Shown here: positions 26,681 to 34,458 of the stretch, in pieces
How the letters are laid out: every line of letters starts with the position of its first letter
How positions within the stretch are numbered: the stretch's first letter is position 1
Source: Flavobacteriales bacterium
GTDB taxonomy: Bacteria > Bacteroidota > Bacteroidia > Flavobacteriales_F > PHOS-HE28
Length of the DNA stretch: 64,000 nt
Assembly: GCA_017987115.1 (NCBI GenBank)
Contig: JAGNUG010000002.1
Coordinates: forward strand, 1 to 64,000
Reading direction: 5' to 3'
Position numbers and translations under genes: made by a program
The notes under the pieces: generated by a model
The model's database searches: none
The model's input: only the letters and a program-made list of their open reading frames with translations
What the model was told of the DNA's origin: nothing

Positions 26681-26716
26681 TTTTGTTCAATTAAATGAAA
26701 CAATGATTGAACAAAA
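26681..26716. promoter_or_regulatory. Perfect 11-base palindrome before the DUF4397 gene, candidate operator
   Basis: TTTTGTTCAAT (26681-26691) and ATTGAACAAAA (26706-26716) are perfect inverted copies 14 bases apart. The right arm is identical to 21882-21892 upstream of the sigma gene. Low GC and no T-run make a terminator unlikely. A weak -33/-7 pair (TTGA at 26707, then TGTTATTG with a 19-base spacer) would overlap the right arm. Confidence 0.55.
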
Positions 26717-26764
26717 TAACATGCTGCTCTGTTATTGATGTACTAACCCTTAAAAACTAAAAAA

Positions 26765-28471
26765 ATGAGAATACCTACTCTTGCCCTCTCCGTGATATTG
26801 GGGGCCTCTATAGCAACAGCGCAAACTGCGCGCGTTCAAGTGATCCATAACAGTGCAGATCTAGCAGCTGCTTCTGTGGATGTCTATTTGGATAATACCC
26901 TTCTGCTGGATGACTTCGAATTCAGAAATGCCTCACCGTTCATTGATGCTCCGGCTGGCGTGACCTTTACGGTTGGAATAGCACTTTCAACAAGTACGAG
27001 CTCGGCAGATGCTATTTTCACACAGGACTTTACGCTTGCTGATGGCGAAACTTACGTCATCGTTGCGGACGGTATCGTAAGTGGGTCAGGATATTCTCCA
27101 GCCACGCCTTTTTCGTTGGAAGTATATGCAATGGGTCGTGAAGCATCTACCGGAGGTTCCATGATGACCGATGTATTGGTTCATCATGGTAGTACCGATG
27201 CACCAACGGTTGACATTTATGAAAGTGCAGTGGTGATTACTACGATCGTAGAGGATGCCCCATACGGTGCTTTCGCCGGATACTTGGAACTGCCAACGGT
27301 GGATTTCACATTGCAAGTAAGGGATGAGTTCAATAGTACGATCGTTGCGGCTTATTCCGCACCACTGGCCGGCTTGAACCTTGGCGGTGCCGCTCTGGTG
27401 GCAATTGCTTCCGGATTTCTTGATCCTATGATGAATAGCAATGGACCTGCGTTCGGTATTTGGGTGGCTCTGCCTAGCGGAGGCCCGTTGGTCGAATTGC
27501 CAGCGGCTGCAATTCCTACTGCCCGCGTGCAAGTGATCCATAACAGTGCCGACCTGGCTGCTGCGCAGGTAGATGTTTGGTTGAATAATACACCGCTTCT
27601 GGACAACTTCGCATTCCGCAACGCCAGCCCATTCGTTGATGCACAAGCAGGTGTGCCGTTCGATGTAAGCATTGCACTTCCTACTTCTTCCGATACTGTT
27701 GGAGCACTCGCACGCTTCACCTATACCTTGGACGCTGATGAAACCTATATCCTCATCGCCAATGGCATTGTAAGTGCTACGGGTTATTCCCCAGCAACTC
27801 CGTTCGACCTATATGTAACAGGAGGAGCACGCGAGACGAGCACATCCCCTGGTAATGTGGATGTACTTGTTTTTCACGGAAGTACGGATGCGCCAATGGT
27901 TGATGTTGTAGAAACATCAGTTCCAGCTGGAACCATCGTTGATGATATAAGTTACGGAGAGTTTGCTGGATACTTGGAGCTGCCTGAGGCGGACTACGTT
28001 CTCAGCGTTGAAGCGATGGGAACATCGGTGGTAAGCTATCAAGCGCCACTTGCATCATTGGCGCTTGCTGGTAATGCGATCACCGTGCTCGCATCCGGAT
28101 TCTTGAACCCAATGGTGAATAGCATGGGTCCTGACTTCGGTCTATGGGTAGCCTTACCAAGTGGTGGGCCACTCGTTCAATTGCCATTGCCGACCGGTGT
28201 TGAGGAGAATGAGATCGTAAGTTCCTTCACTGTATTCCCTAATCCAGCTGTGGATGAAGTGATGTTGGATATGGACCTTCTGTTCGAAGGAGAGGCCACA
28301 TTGTCCATACAGGATGTAACGGGTCGTATCCTACGTGTTAATGATCTGGGCGCGCTCACCAATGGCACTCAGCGCATACGGGTGAACCTTGCTGACCTGA
28401 GCACCGGAGCATACTGGTTGCGTCTACAGAATGCAACTGGTGAGCTGGTGGTACCAGTTCAAAAACAATGA
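26765..28471 (+). CDS. Secreted protein with two DUF4397 domains and a T9SS sorting domain
   Basis: A 568-residue exported protein. The signal peptide is MRIPTLALSVILGASIATAQ. Two similar halves of about 230 residues each begin with ARVQVIHNSADLAAA, contain VDVYLDNT/VDVWLNNT, DVLVHHGSTDAP/DVLVFHGSTDAP and YGAFAGYLELP/YGEFAGYLELP, and end with FGIWVALPSGGPLV/FGLWVALPSGGPLV. This is the DUF4397 pattern of Ig-like surface domains. The last 80 residues are a T9SS type A domain (VFPNPAVDEVMLDM, ISTG-like LSTGAYWLRL). Function is unknown. It sits between the photolyase and the crtZ-crtY genes on the same strand and is preceded by the candidate operator, so it may belong to the light regulon. Confidence 0.88.
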   Translation: MRIPTLALSVILGASIATAQTARVQVIHNSADLAAASVDVYLDNTLLLDDFEFRNASPFIDAPAGVTFTVGIALSTSTSSADAIFTQDFTLADGETYVIVADGIVSGSGYSPATPFSLEVYAMGREASTGGSMMTDVLVHHGSTDAPTVDIYESAVVITTIVEDAPYGAFAGYLELPTVDFTLQVRDEFNSTIVAAYSAPLAGLNLGGAALVAIASGFLDPMMNSNGPAFGIWVALPSGGPLVELPAAAIPTARVQVIHNSADLAAAQVDVWLNNTPLLDNFAFRNASPFVDAQAGVPFDVSIALPTSSDTVGALARFTYTLDADETYILIANGIVSATGYSPATPFDLYVTGGARETSTSPGNVDVLVFHGSTDAPMVDVVETSVPAGTIVDDISYGEFAGYLELPEADYVLSVEAMGTSVVSYQAPLASLALAGNAITVLASGFLNPMVNSMGPDFGLWVALPSGGPLVQLPLPTGVEENEIVSSFTVFPNPAVDEVMLDMDLLFEGEATLSIQDVTGRILRVNDLGALTNGTQRIRVNLADLSTGAYWLRLQNATGELVVPVQKQ

Positions 28472-28488
28472 CCGACGTTGTATAGTTG

Positions 28489-28530
28489 AAATGGCGTGGC
28501 GATCGGGTGGTCGTCACGCCATTTTTATTT
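28489..28530 (+). terminator. Rho-independent terminator after the DUF4397 gene
   Basis: AAATGGCGTG (28489-28498) pairs perfectly with CACGCCATTT (28515-28524), with a 16-base loop. The stem is followed by TTATTT. It lies 18 bases after the DUF4397 stop and just before the SRPBCC gene, so crtZ-crtY probably have their own promoter or depend on read-through. Confidence 0.75.
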
Positions 28531-28544
28531 AACTGAAATATGCG

Positions 28545-29009
28545 ATGAAAGATTTTGTGATCGAACGGCGGATCGTACTTCCCATTTTACAGAAAGAGGC
28601 ATGGGAGTTCTTCTCAACTCCATTGAACCTCGCTCGCATAACCCCGGAAGATATGCGGTTCGAGATCAAGACCAGGGATATTGCTCAGCACGTGTTCAGT
28701 GGAATGCACATTGATTATCGCGTGAGGCCCTTGTTCGGAATACCCTTGGATTGGCGTACGGAGATCCGAGGTGTTGATGCACCTTTCCAGTTCATGGATG
28801 CGCAGGTGAAAGGGCCATTCGCGAAGTGGGAACACGAGCACCGTTTCGTAGGAACTCCATATGGGATAAGGGTCGAGGACAGAGTCGTCTATCGCTTACC
28901 GTTCGGCGCGTTAGGCAGATTCGTGCATACTTTATTCGTAAGAAAACGGATCGAGGCGATCTTCGATCATCGTGAACGAACATTGAAAGCGATCTTTGCA
29001 ACACAATGA
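28545..29009 (+). CDS. SRPBCC-fold protein in the carotenoid locus
   Basis: A 154-residue protein of the START/SRPBCC (polyketide cyclase-like) fold. It begins with the typical FVIERRIVLPILQKEAWEFF, followed by PLNLARITPEDMRFEI, then WEHEHRF and DRVVYRLPFGALGRFVH near the end. Such proteins often lie beside carotenoid genes in Bacteroidota, and a lipid- or carotenoid-binding role is commonly supposed but not shown. The stop overlaps the crtZ start (ATGA), which supports a shared function. Confidence 0.85.
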   Translation: MKDFVIERRIVLPILQKEAWEFFSTPLNLARITPEDMRFEIKTRDIAQHVFSGMHIDYRVRPLFGIPLDWRTEIRGVDAPFQFMDAQVKGPFAKWEHEHRFVGTPYGIRVEDRVVYRLPFGALGRFVHTLFVRKRIEAIFDHRERTLKAIFATQ

Positions 29010-29473
29010 CCTGGTTCTTGAATATCGGAGCGATGATGCTGGCATTCCTGCTGATGGAGTTCATCGCATGGTTCACACATAAGTACGTTATGCATGGTCT
29101 CCTCTGGACGTTGCATCATGATCACCATAAAAAGGATCACGGAAGCGTGTTTGAACGCAATGATGCCTTCTTCTTGATCTTTGCAACACCGGCGATCACA
29201 CTCTTTTTATTCGGTGTGCGGAATGGCATTTCCGATGTGCGCATCTGGATAGCTGCAGGGATCACGCTTTATGGGTTCGCCTATTTTCTTGTCCATGATA
29301 TTTTTATCCATCAACGCACCAAGTGGCTTCGTAATTCGGACAATTGGTATTTCAGAGCGATACGACGAGCACATAAGATGCATCACAAGCATTTAGGAAA
29401 AGAAGATGGCGAATGCTTCGGCATGTTGTTCGTTCCTTTCAAATATTTCAGGAAGACCTCGGTTGAAACCTGA
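29006..29473 (+). CDS. crtZ: Beta-carotene hydroxylase CrtZ (fatty acid hydroxylase superfamily)
   Basis: Adds 3-hydroxyl groups to beta-carotene to give zeaxanthin. The 155-residue integral membrane di-iron enzyme shows the histidine clusters HKYVMH, HHDHH, HDIFIH and HKMHH, with membrane helices between (MMLAFLLMEFIAWF and a pair around residues 50-90). The length matches short bacterial CrtZ. It overlaps the SRPBCC gene before it and shares one base with the lycopene cyclase start after it. Confidence 0.93.
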   Translation: MTWFLNIGAMMLAFLLMEFIAWFTHKYVMHGLLWTLHHDHHKKDHGSVFERNDAFFLIFATPAITLFLFGVRNGISDVRIWIAAGITLYGFAYFLVHDIFIHQRTKWLRNSDNWYFRAIRRAHKMHHKHLGKEDGECFGMLFVPFKYFRKTSVET

Positions 29474-30168
29474 TGGTCATGGAGCGTTTCCTGTATCTTT
29501 TCTTGGACCTTGGTGCGCTTATCATACCTCTCCTGTTCTCATTCCATCCGCGCATCCGATTGGATCTTCATTGGAGAGCATTGTGGCCCGCTATCATTCT
29601 TGTTGCAGCCCTGTTCATAGGTTGGGATGTGATCTTTACACGAATGGGGGTCTGGGGGTTCAACCCCAAGTATTTGATAGGGATCGATCTGTTCGGTCTT
29701 CCGATCGAGGAGTGGCTGTTCTTTATTTGCATCCCTTATGCTTGCGTGTTCACCTACTTTGTTTTCAATGAACTGAGTGCTGATCCATGGTCACCTGGAT
29801 ACGCAAGGACGATCGCGTGGACCATCGTTGTATGTTCCAGTGTGATCGGCATCATGAATTGGGAAAAGTGGTATACGGCGAGCACGTTCTTTGCTTTGGG
29901 TGCGACCTTTGCAGTTGTTCTTATCGCCAATAGCATCAATTTCCTGGGCCGGTTCCTGATCTGTTATGCGGCACTCCTCATCCCCTTCTTCCTGATCAAT
30001 GGCACACTAACAGGGTACTTCACAACGGATCCGGTAGTTTGGTATGACGACACTGAGAACCTAGGCATACGATTAGGTTCCATTCCGATCGAAGATACGT
30101 TCTATGGGATGCTACTGATCCTGCTGAACGTAGTGCTTTTCGAACGCTGGAAGAAACCTGATCAATAA
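29473..30168 (+). CDS. Lycopene beta-cyclase, fused CrtYc-CrtYd type
   Basis: Cyclises both ends of lycopene to beta-carotene. The 231-residue membrane protein has six to seven helices and two repeats of the heterodimeric-type cyclase domain. The first has GFNPKYLIGIDLFGLPIEEW and the second WYDDTENLGIRLGSIPIEDT, each with the conserved PIE(E/D) motif. In Actinobacteria the two halves are separate CrtYc and CrtYd proteins; the fusion is normal in Bacteroidota. Its TGATG junction couples it to crtZ. Its 3-prime end overlaps the convergent ALDH gene by seven bases. Confidence 0.93.
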   Translation: MVMERFLYLFLDLGALIIPLLFSFHPRIRLDLHWRALWPAIILVAALFIGWDVIFTRMGVWGFNPKYLIGIDLFGLPIEEWLFFICIPYACVFTYFVFNELSADPWSPGYARTIAWTIVVCSSVIGIMNWEKWYTASTFFALGATFAVVLIANSINFLGRFLICYAALLIPFFLINGTLTGYFTTDPVVWYDDTENLGIRLGSIPIEDTFYGMLLILLNVVLFERWKKPDQ

Positions 30169-31619
30169 ACGATCAGACGCATTTCCGTCATCTCTTCCAT
30201 CGCGTATTTCAACCCTTCGCGACCGAGTCCGCTGTCCTTTATTCCACCGTATGGCATATTGTCCATCCGGAAACCGGGCACGTTATTCATGATGATACCG
30301 CCGACCTCGAGTTCTTCATGCGCTTGTTTCATGTGCGCGATGCTGTTCGTATAAACGCCAGCTTGTAATCCATACGTGCTATCGTTCACTTTCGCAATAG
30401 CCTCACCGAAGTCCTTGACCGGCTCGATCACCGCGACAGGTCCGAATACTTCAGCGCAATTCACCTTCATAGTTGACTGAACATTGGTGAGCAACGTAGC
30501 CGCATAAACGTTCTTTTCGGTATCTGCTGCCTTCCCTCCAGCAAGCACATGAGCACCGGCGTTCTTGGCTTCATCTACCCAAGAACTGATCCGTTGAAAG
30601 TGCCCGTTGTCAATGATCGGCCCTACGGAAACGCTTCTGTCGCTGGGGTCTCCGGCCTTCAAGTTCCCGTATTCCTTCACCAACAGGTCTCGGAATTCAT
30701 CGTGGACGGACTGGATCACATAGATGCGCTGTGTGCTGATACAGGTTTGTCCCGCATAGAGGTTCGCGCCCATTGCGACAGTTTTAGCCGCAGCGGCGAG
30801 ATCGGTATCGGTATCAATTATTACCGATGCATTACCTCCCAACTCCAGTGCTACTTTCTTCTTGCCACAGATCGCCTTCAAATGCCAGCCTACTTTGTCG
30901 CTTCCTGTAAAACTGAGCATGGCTATGCGTTCGTCCTTCACCAGTTTTTCCGCAACAGGTATTCCACTCAACATTACGCTGAACGCACCTTTGGGCCAGC
31001 CGATCTCCTCCAACATCTTCGCCAATGCAAATGCGCTAAGGGGCGCTTGGGGTGCCGGTTTCAGCACAACCGGACAACCGACGGCCATAGCGGGAGCCAC
31101 TTTGTGCAGCACTAGATTCAATGGGAAGTTGAACGGCGTAATTGCACCGATAACACCGATCGGGAACCGTTTGGTAAAAGCGGTTTTGCCTACCCCTGCT
31201 CCAACGTCCATCGGAATGCTCTCACCTGTAAAGCGAAGGGCCTCCGCGGCAGCGGTCCTTACCGTGTAAATGCACCTGGCGATCTCTCCTTCGGCATATC
31301 CGATCGGTTTACCTCCTTCTTGTACGATCAGTTGAGCAAGTTCCTTTGATCGCTTGCTGATCAATGCAGCTAATGCTTCCAACTTTTCACTCCGTTCTCC
31401 GGCACTCATCCTTCGAAGCACATTGCGACTTGCATAAGCTGCTGCGATCGCTTCTTCCATTTGCGCCTCTGTCGCGTTCGGCATGCGCGCTAGTTCAGTG
31501 CCGTGGTATTTATCGAGTACGGTGTTGAACGTGCCGTCCCCACCTTCGGTCCAGCTGCCATTTATGTAACTGGCTTGGTTGAAAAGGGCGTTGGTCGGTG
31601 CGGTCATTGTGTTGGGCAT
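30162..31619 (-). CDS. NAD(P)-dependent aldehyde dehydrogenase
   Basis: A 485-residue ALDH superfamily enzyme. ITPFNFPLNLV, LSFTGSDKVG, LELGGNASVIID (Glu259) and AGQTCISTQRIY (Cys293, catalytic) are all present, and the end has GGIKDSGLGREG. The branch with NASVIID and PFNFP contains lactaldehyde, succinate-semialdehyde and related dehydrogenases; the substrate is not settled by sequence. It is the last gene of the minus-strand amine cluster, so an amino- or amido-aldehyde made by the aminotransferase at 39051-40364 is a reasonable guess. About 120 bases separate it from the C45 gene, so it may have its own promoter. Confidence 0.9.
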   Translation of the reverse strand: MPNTMTAPTNALFNQASYINGSWTEGGDGTFNTVLDKYHGTELARMPNATEAQMEEAIAAAYASRNVLRRMSAGERSEKLEALAALISKRSKELAQLIVQEGGKPIGYAEGEIARCIYTVRTAAAEALRFTGESIPMDVGAGVGKTAFTKRFPIGVIGAITPFNFPLNLVLHKVAPAMAVGCPVVLKPAPQAPLSAFALAKMLEEIGWPKGAFSVMLSGIPVAEKLVKDERIAMLSFTGSDKVGWHLKAICGKKKVALELGGNASVIIDTDTDLAAAAKTVAMGANLYAGQTCISTQRIYVIQSVHDEFRDLLVKEYGNLKAGDPSDRSVSVGPIIDNGHFQRISSWVDEAKNAGAHVLAGGKAADTEKNVYAATLLTNVQSTMKVNCAEVFGPVAVIEPVKDFGEAIAKVNDSTYGLQAGVYTNSIAHMKQAHEELEVGGIIMNNVPGFRMDNMPYGGIKDSGLGREGLKYAMEEMTEMRLIVY

Positions 31620-31738
31620 GGTGCAAAGTTAATGGTCGTTATTGGCGGCCAAATGGGTTCATGGGATCGGTGGTGATGTAGCACGTTCGAACCGGGTGCA
31701 TTCCACCTTGGGTGCTTAAGGCTTGAATGGCGCTTGGT

Positions 31739-32731
31739 CTACTTCGCCAAGTAGCGCCCCACCGGCCGTAACAAGACCACCTCCACATTCTGCTCCTCGA
31801 ACTTATTGAAGCTGGCTCCAACCTGCTTATCTGGCCAAATGACCTTTACTGTGCCCTTTCCAACATCGTAGACAGCAGTGTACAAGGTTCCGAATCCACG
31901 CAGGAATTGTTGACTGTATAGCGGTGGCTTCAGGAACTGTTTGATCAATCCTGCACGAGATAACTTCGGCTCTGCGAGACATTGTTCCAAGTGATGTTTG
32001 CGTTCGATCGTATGCGTGAACGCAGCGTATTCATCCCACTCTACTTGATGCTGATGATTCGTTGCAACAGCTTGATAGACCACCTGCGCAGGTCGGTCCG
32101 GGTTCATGTAGACCGTGGCATAGTTCCCGGTCTTGTCCAGTACCGTGACATTGTATCCCATGTGTACCGGTATGCGTTTGAGCGCTACACACGCTTCCTC
32201 AACATTTCTGCATGTTTCCAGAACGTAGCGGATCACCAAAGGAATTCCGAAACCGGTACCACTCATTTTTCGTCCACCGAACGCAAGCGACACAGCTAAG
32301 CCGTCGGCATTCATTCCATCCAACAATCCCCACGCACTGTCCTGGATCCCGATCACGGGTCTGCAATATTCCGTGAATCGTAATCTGCCGTCGAAATAAC
32401 GGGGATCGAAATCGTAGTTACGCACCAACGTAGGACTGCCCTTGGTCCAAGCGATCTGGGAACACCCGGCCAAATAAGGCGGCGGGCACCACATACTGAG
32501 GAACCTGCTCGCCACATCGTCGTTGTCTGCAATTCGGCAGAGGCTGTTGTACACCGGTATCAGTTCCGGCATGTGTAGCTCAAGGATCGATCTGCAGGTA
32601 ACAAGGTCCGGCCGGTTCTCTTCTCCTTCACTCAAATACCAGATGCGGAACAGCGGCCACGCATGATCGAAGAACTTCTTGAACCGCTCTCCGGGCCATG
32701 GTTCATGGACGAGTTTTAATTGAATGTACAT
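31739..32731 (-). CDS. C45-family autoproteolytic acyltransferase/hydrolase
   Basis: A 330-residue Ntn-hydrolase of the peptidase C45 family (acyl-CoA:6-aminopenicillanate acyltransferase-like). Autocleavage in this family happens before a Cys that becomes the N-terminal nucleophile. Here Cys90 in LAGCSQIAW, followed by TLVRNYDFDP, fits. Further family blocks are WGLLDGMNADGLAVSLAFGG and a late FGTLYTAVYD. No signal peptide is seen. Members form or break amide bonds between acyl groups and amines. In this cluster it could attach or remove an acyl group on a diamine; that is inference. It lies 99 bases downstream of the ATP-grasp gene. Confidence 0.85.
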   Translation of the reverse strand: MYIQLKLVHEPWPGERFKKFFDHAWPLFRIWYLSEGEENRPDLVTCRSILELHMPELIPVYNSLCRIADNDDVASRFLSMWCPPPYLAGCSQIAWTKGSPTLVRNYDFDPRYFDGRLRFTEYCRPVIGIQDSAWGLLDGMNADGLAVSLAFGGRKMSGTGFGIPLVIRYVLETCRNVEEACVALKRIPVHMGYNVTVLDKTGNYATVYMNPDRPAQVVYQAVATNHQHQVEWDEYAAFTHTIERKHHLEQCLAEPKLSRAGLIKQFLKPPLYSQQFLRGFGTLYTAVYDVGKGTVKVIWPDKQVGASFNKFEEQNVEVVLLRPVGRYLAK

Positions 32732-32745
32732 GGAAGGGGTGAAAG

Positions 32746-32806
32746 GTACAGGGTGTTTGGTAACGGGTACAGCGTACAGAGTTCCTCTTTGTCAGATACC
32801 CTGTAC
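32746..32806. repeat. REP-like palindromic intergenic element
   Basis: GTACAGGGT (32746-32754) pairs with ACCCTGTAC (32798-32806). The segment between holds further GGGTACAGCGTACAG units. The same vocabulary occurs at 38943-38999 in the same gene cluster. Confidence 0.6.
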
Positions 32807-32830
32807 TCAGTAGTCAATACCCATTGCTAG

Positions 32831-34456
32831 TTACATCATTTTGAAACCACCGATCTCCAGCATGTGCATAGCTTCTGCATTTCGAGCGCCAGGCACAACG
32901 CTCTTGTATTCGTTCTTCATGGCGTTCAGCCATTTCTTGGAACGTTCGAGCAACTCGAAGTCGTCGGTCATCATCCGTCCGCGCATCACCAAGATCCCGA
33001 TATCTGCACCTTCATACAACCAATCACCGACCCGTGTTATGCGCAGAAAGAACGCTTCGTTCTCCAGCTCTACATAACGGCGGTGCGTGTCCATGCGCCA
33101 GAAGTAAACACTGCCATCAGCGCGCATGCGCCAGATGCCACTGCGCGGAGCTTCCGTAACACGACGGATATCGTCCTGTGTGTGTTTGATCACCATTTGA
33201 CCCCAACTATCGATGTTCTCTTCTCTTGCCCACCGACGGTTCAGCGCGTTCACGTTCAGTTTGAATGGTTTGTCCATGTACTCCATCATGTGGAACAGGT
33301 GCAAGGGTGCATCACTCATGGCGAATACCGCGTGATTGGTGATGCTGCTAGCACCAGTGATCCGAGGATTCAACTCTCCCAAGTAGATCGCACCATTGTC
33401 CGTATCGATCAGGAAGTCGAGTTCAAAATACCCCCTGTATCCTTCTTTGATCAGTTGATCACCGAACAGTCGAGCATACTTACGTGCCTTGCGCCGGATC
33501 GAAGGAGTGAACACGTCAGCGAAGATCTCATTCCCACACCAACCTCCTTTGTAAGGAGTAAGTTCCTTGAAGCCGACAAGCTCCGTCATCAATGGTGCAA
33601 CAACGGTACCGTTGCGCGTAACGCATGCTTCCATGGCAGCGCCACGGCAATTGATCCGCTTCATCACTTTGCACTCCTTCTCTGCTTCGATCTCCTTTGC
33701 GTACTTCTTGTAGTCGGCCTCGTTCTTTACAAAGAAGGTAGTGTGTCCACTGTCACCGAATGGTGTTTGGATCACCAGGTCCGTGCCCAATTTCGCACTG
33801 ACCTTGTTCAGGTGTGCGTAGTTCTTTATGTTGCTTAGTACGTACGGCACACAAGGAACGCCCGCTTTTTCAGCAATGCGGTTCGTGTTCACTTTGTTGT
33901 CCATGAAGGTGCGCATCTTGGCACTGGGGAACATGACCTCCAAGCCTAACTTCTTCGCAAGCTTCTCCGTCTTTTCATCGAACATCAGGAACATCACTTT
34001 GCCCGCTTTGCCCTTCACTTTACGTGAGTCGATGTAATCGCGCACTTCACTGTGCGTGAGCAAATAGTTGTTGATGTCCTCAATGCTCTGGAACTCCTCA
34101 TGCGGTTCTTCATTCATTGGGCTCATCAAGTTCGGGTGCAGGCCGTCAAAGCACTCGATGTAGGTAATGAACTTGAAGCCCTTCACCCATTCATCCGCTC
34201 CCAACAGGTTGAAGTTGGTGGCGCTGATGAAATAGATCGGGGTCTCATTGCTGTAGAAAAAGCGACGGATATCACTAACGCCATTGATCGTTGGTATGGC
34301 TTTGCGCGCGGGTTTCTTGCGTGTGGCCTTTCGAACTACTTTACGTGCAGCCACTTTTTTCACGGCCTTTGCAGGCTTAGCGGCAGCGGTGCGTTTCGAA
34401 GCGACGGTCTTCTTCTTTGTAGCGCTTTTCTTTTTGATCGTGGTTTTCTTACTCAT
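32831..34456 (-). CDS. ATP-grasp ligase with Lys/Ala-rich N-terminal tail
   Basis: A 541-residue protein. The first 50 residues are a histone H1-like basic tail (KKK, AAAKPAKAVKK, KPARK blocks). The rest is an ATP-grasp fold: GTDLVIQTPFGDSGHTTFF (the glycine loop region), a CKVMKRINCRGAAMEAC strand, and YRGYFELDFLIDTDNG then YLGELNPRITGASS, which hold the Mg-ATP ligands. ATP-grasp enzymes join a carboxylate to an amine or thiol via acyl phosphate; similar sequences are often labelled biotin carboxylase, but no biotin-carrier partner is near. Its ATG lies two bases after the decarboxylase stop, so the two are made together. An amide-forming ligase for the decarboxylase product is my preferred reading. 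Confidence 0.82.
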   Translation of the reverse strand: MSKKTTIKKKSATKKKTVASKRTAAAKPAKAVKKVAARKVVRKATRKKPARKAIPTINGVSDIRRFFYSNETPIYFISATNFNLLGADEWVKGFKFITYIECFDGLHPNLMSPMNEEPHEEFQSIEDINNYLLTHSEVRDYIDSRKVKGKAGKVMFLMFDEKTEKLAKKLGLEVMFPSAKMRTFMDNKVNTNRIAEKAGVPCVPYVLSNIKNYAHLNKVSAKLGTDLVIQTPFGDSGHTTFFVKNEADYKKYAKEIEAEKECKVMKRINCRGAAMEACVTRNGTVVAPLMTELVGFKELTPYKGGWCGNEIFADVFTPSIRRKARKYARLFGDQLIKEGYRGYFELDFLIDTDNGAIYLGELNPRITGASSITNHAVFAMSDAPLHLFHMMEYMDKPFKLNVNALNRRWAREENIDSWGQMVIKHTQDDIRRVTEAPRSGIWRMRADGSVYFWRMDTHRRYVELENEAFFLRITRVGDWLYEGADIGILVMRGRMMTDDFELLERSKKWLNAMKNEYKSVVPGARNAEAMHMLEIGGFKMM

Positions 34457-34458
34457 GC

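Noticed and set aside
26681-26716. Palindrome as a terminator of the photolyase operon
   Set aside because: The stem is AT-rich with a 14-base gap and no T-run after it; the shared arm with the sigma promoter favours an operator.
32864-33838. Plus-strand ORF of 324 codons inside the ATP-grasp gene
   Set aside because: Antisense shadow; the ATP-grasp motifs on the other strand explain the sequence.
32831-34456. ATP-grasp protein as a biotin carboxylase
   Set aside because: No biotin-carrier or carboxyltransferase gene is nearby and the general ATP-grasp motifs do not require it; a ligase is a better fit with the cluster.
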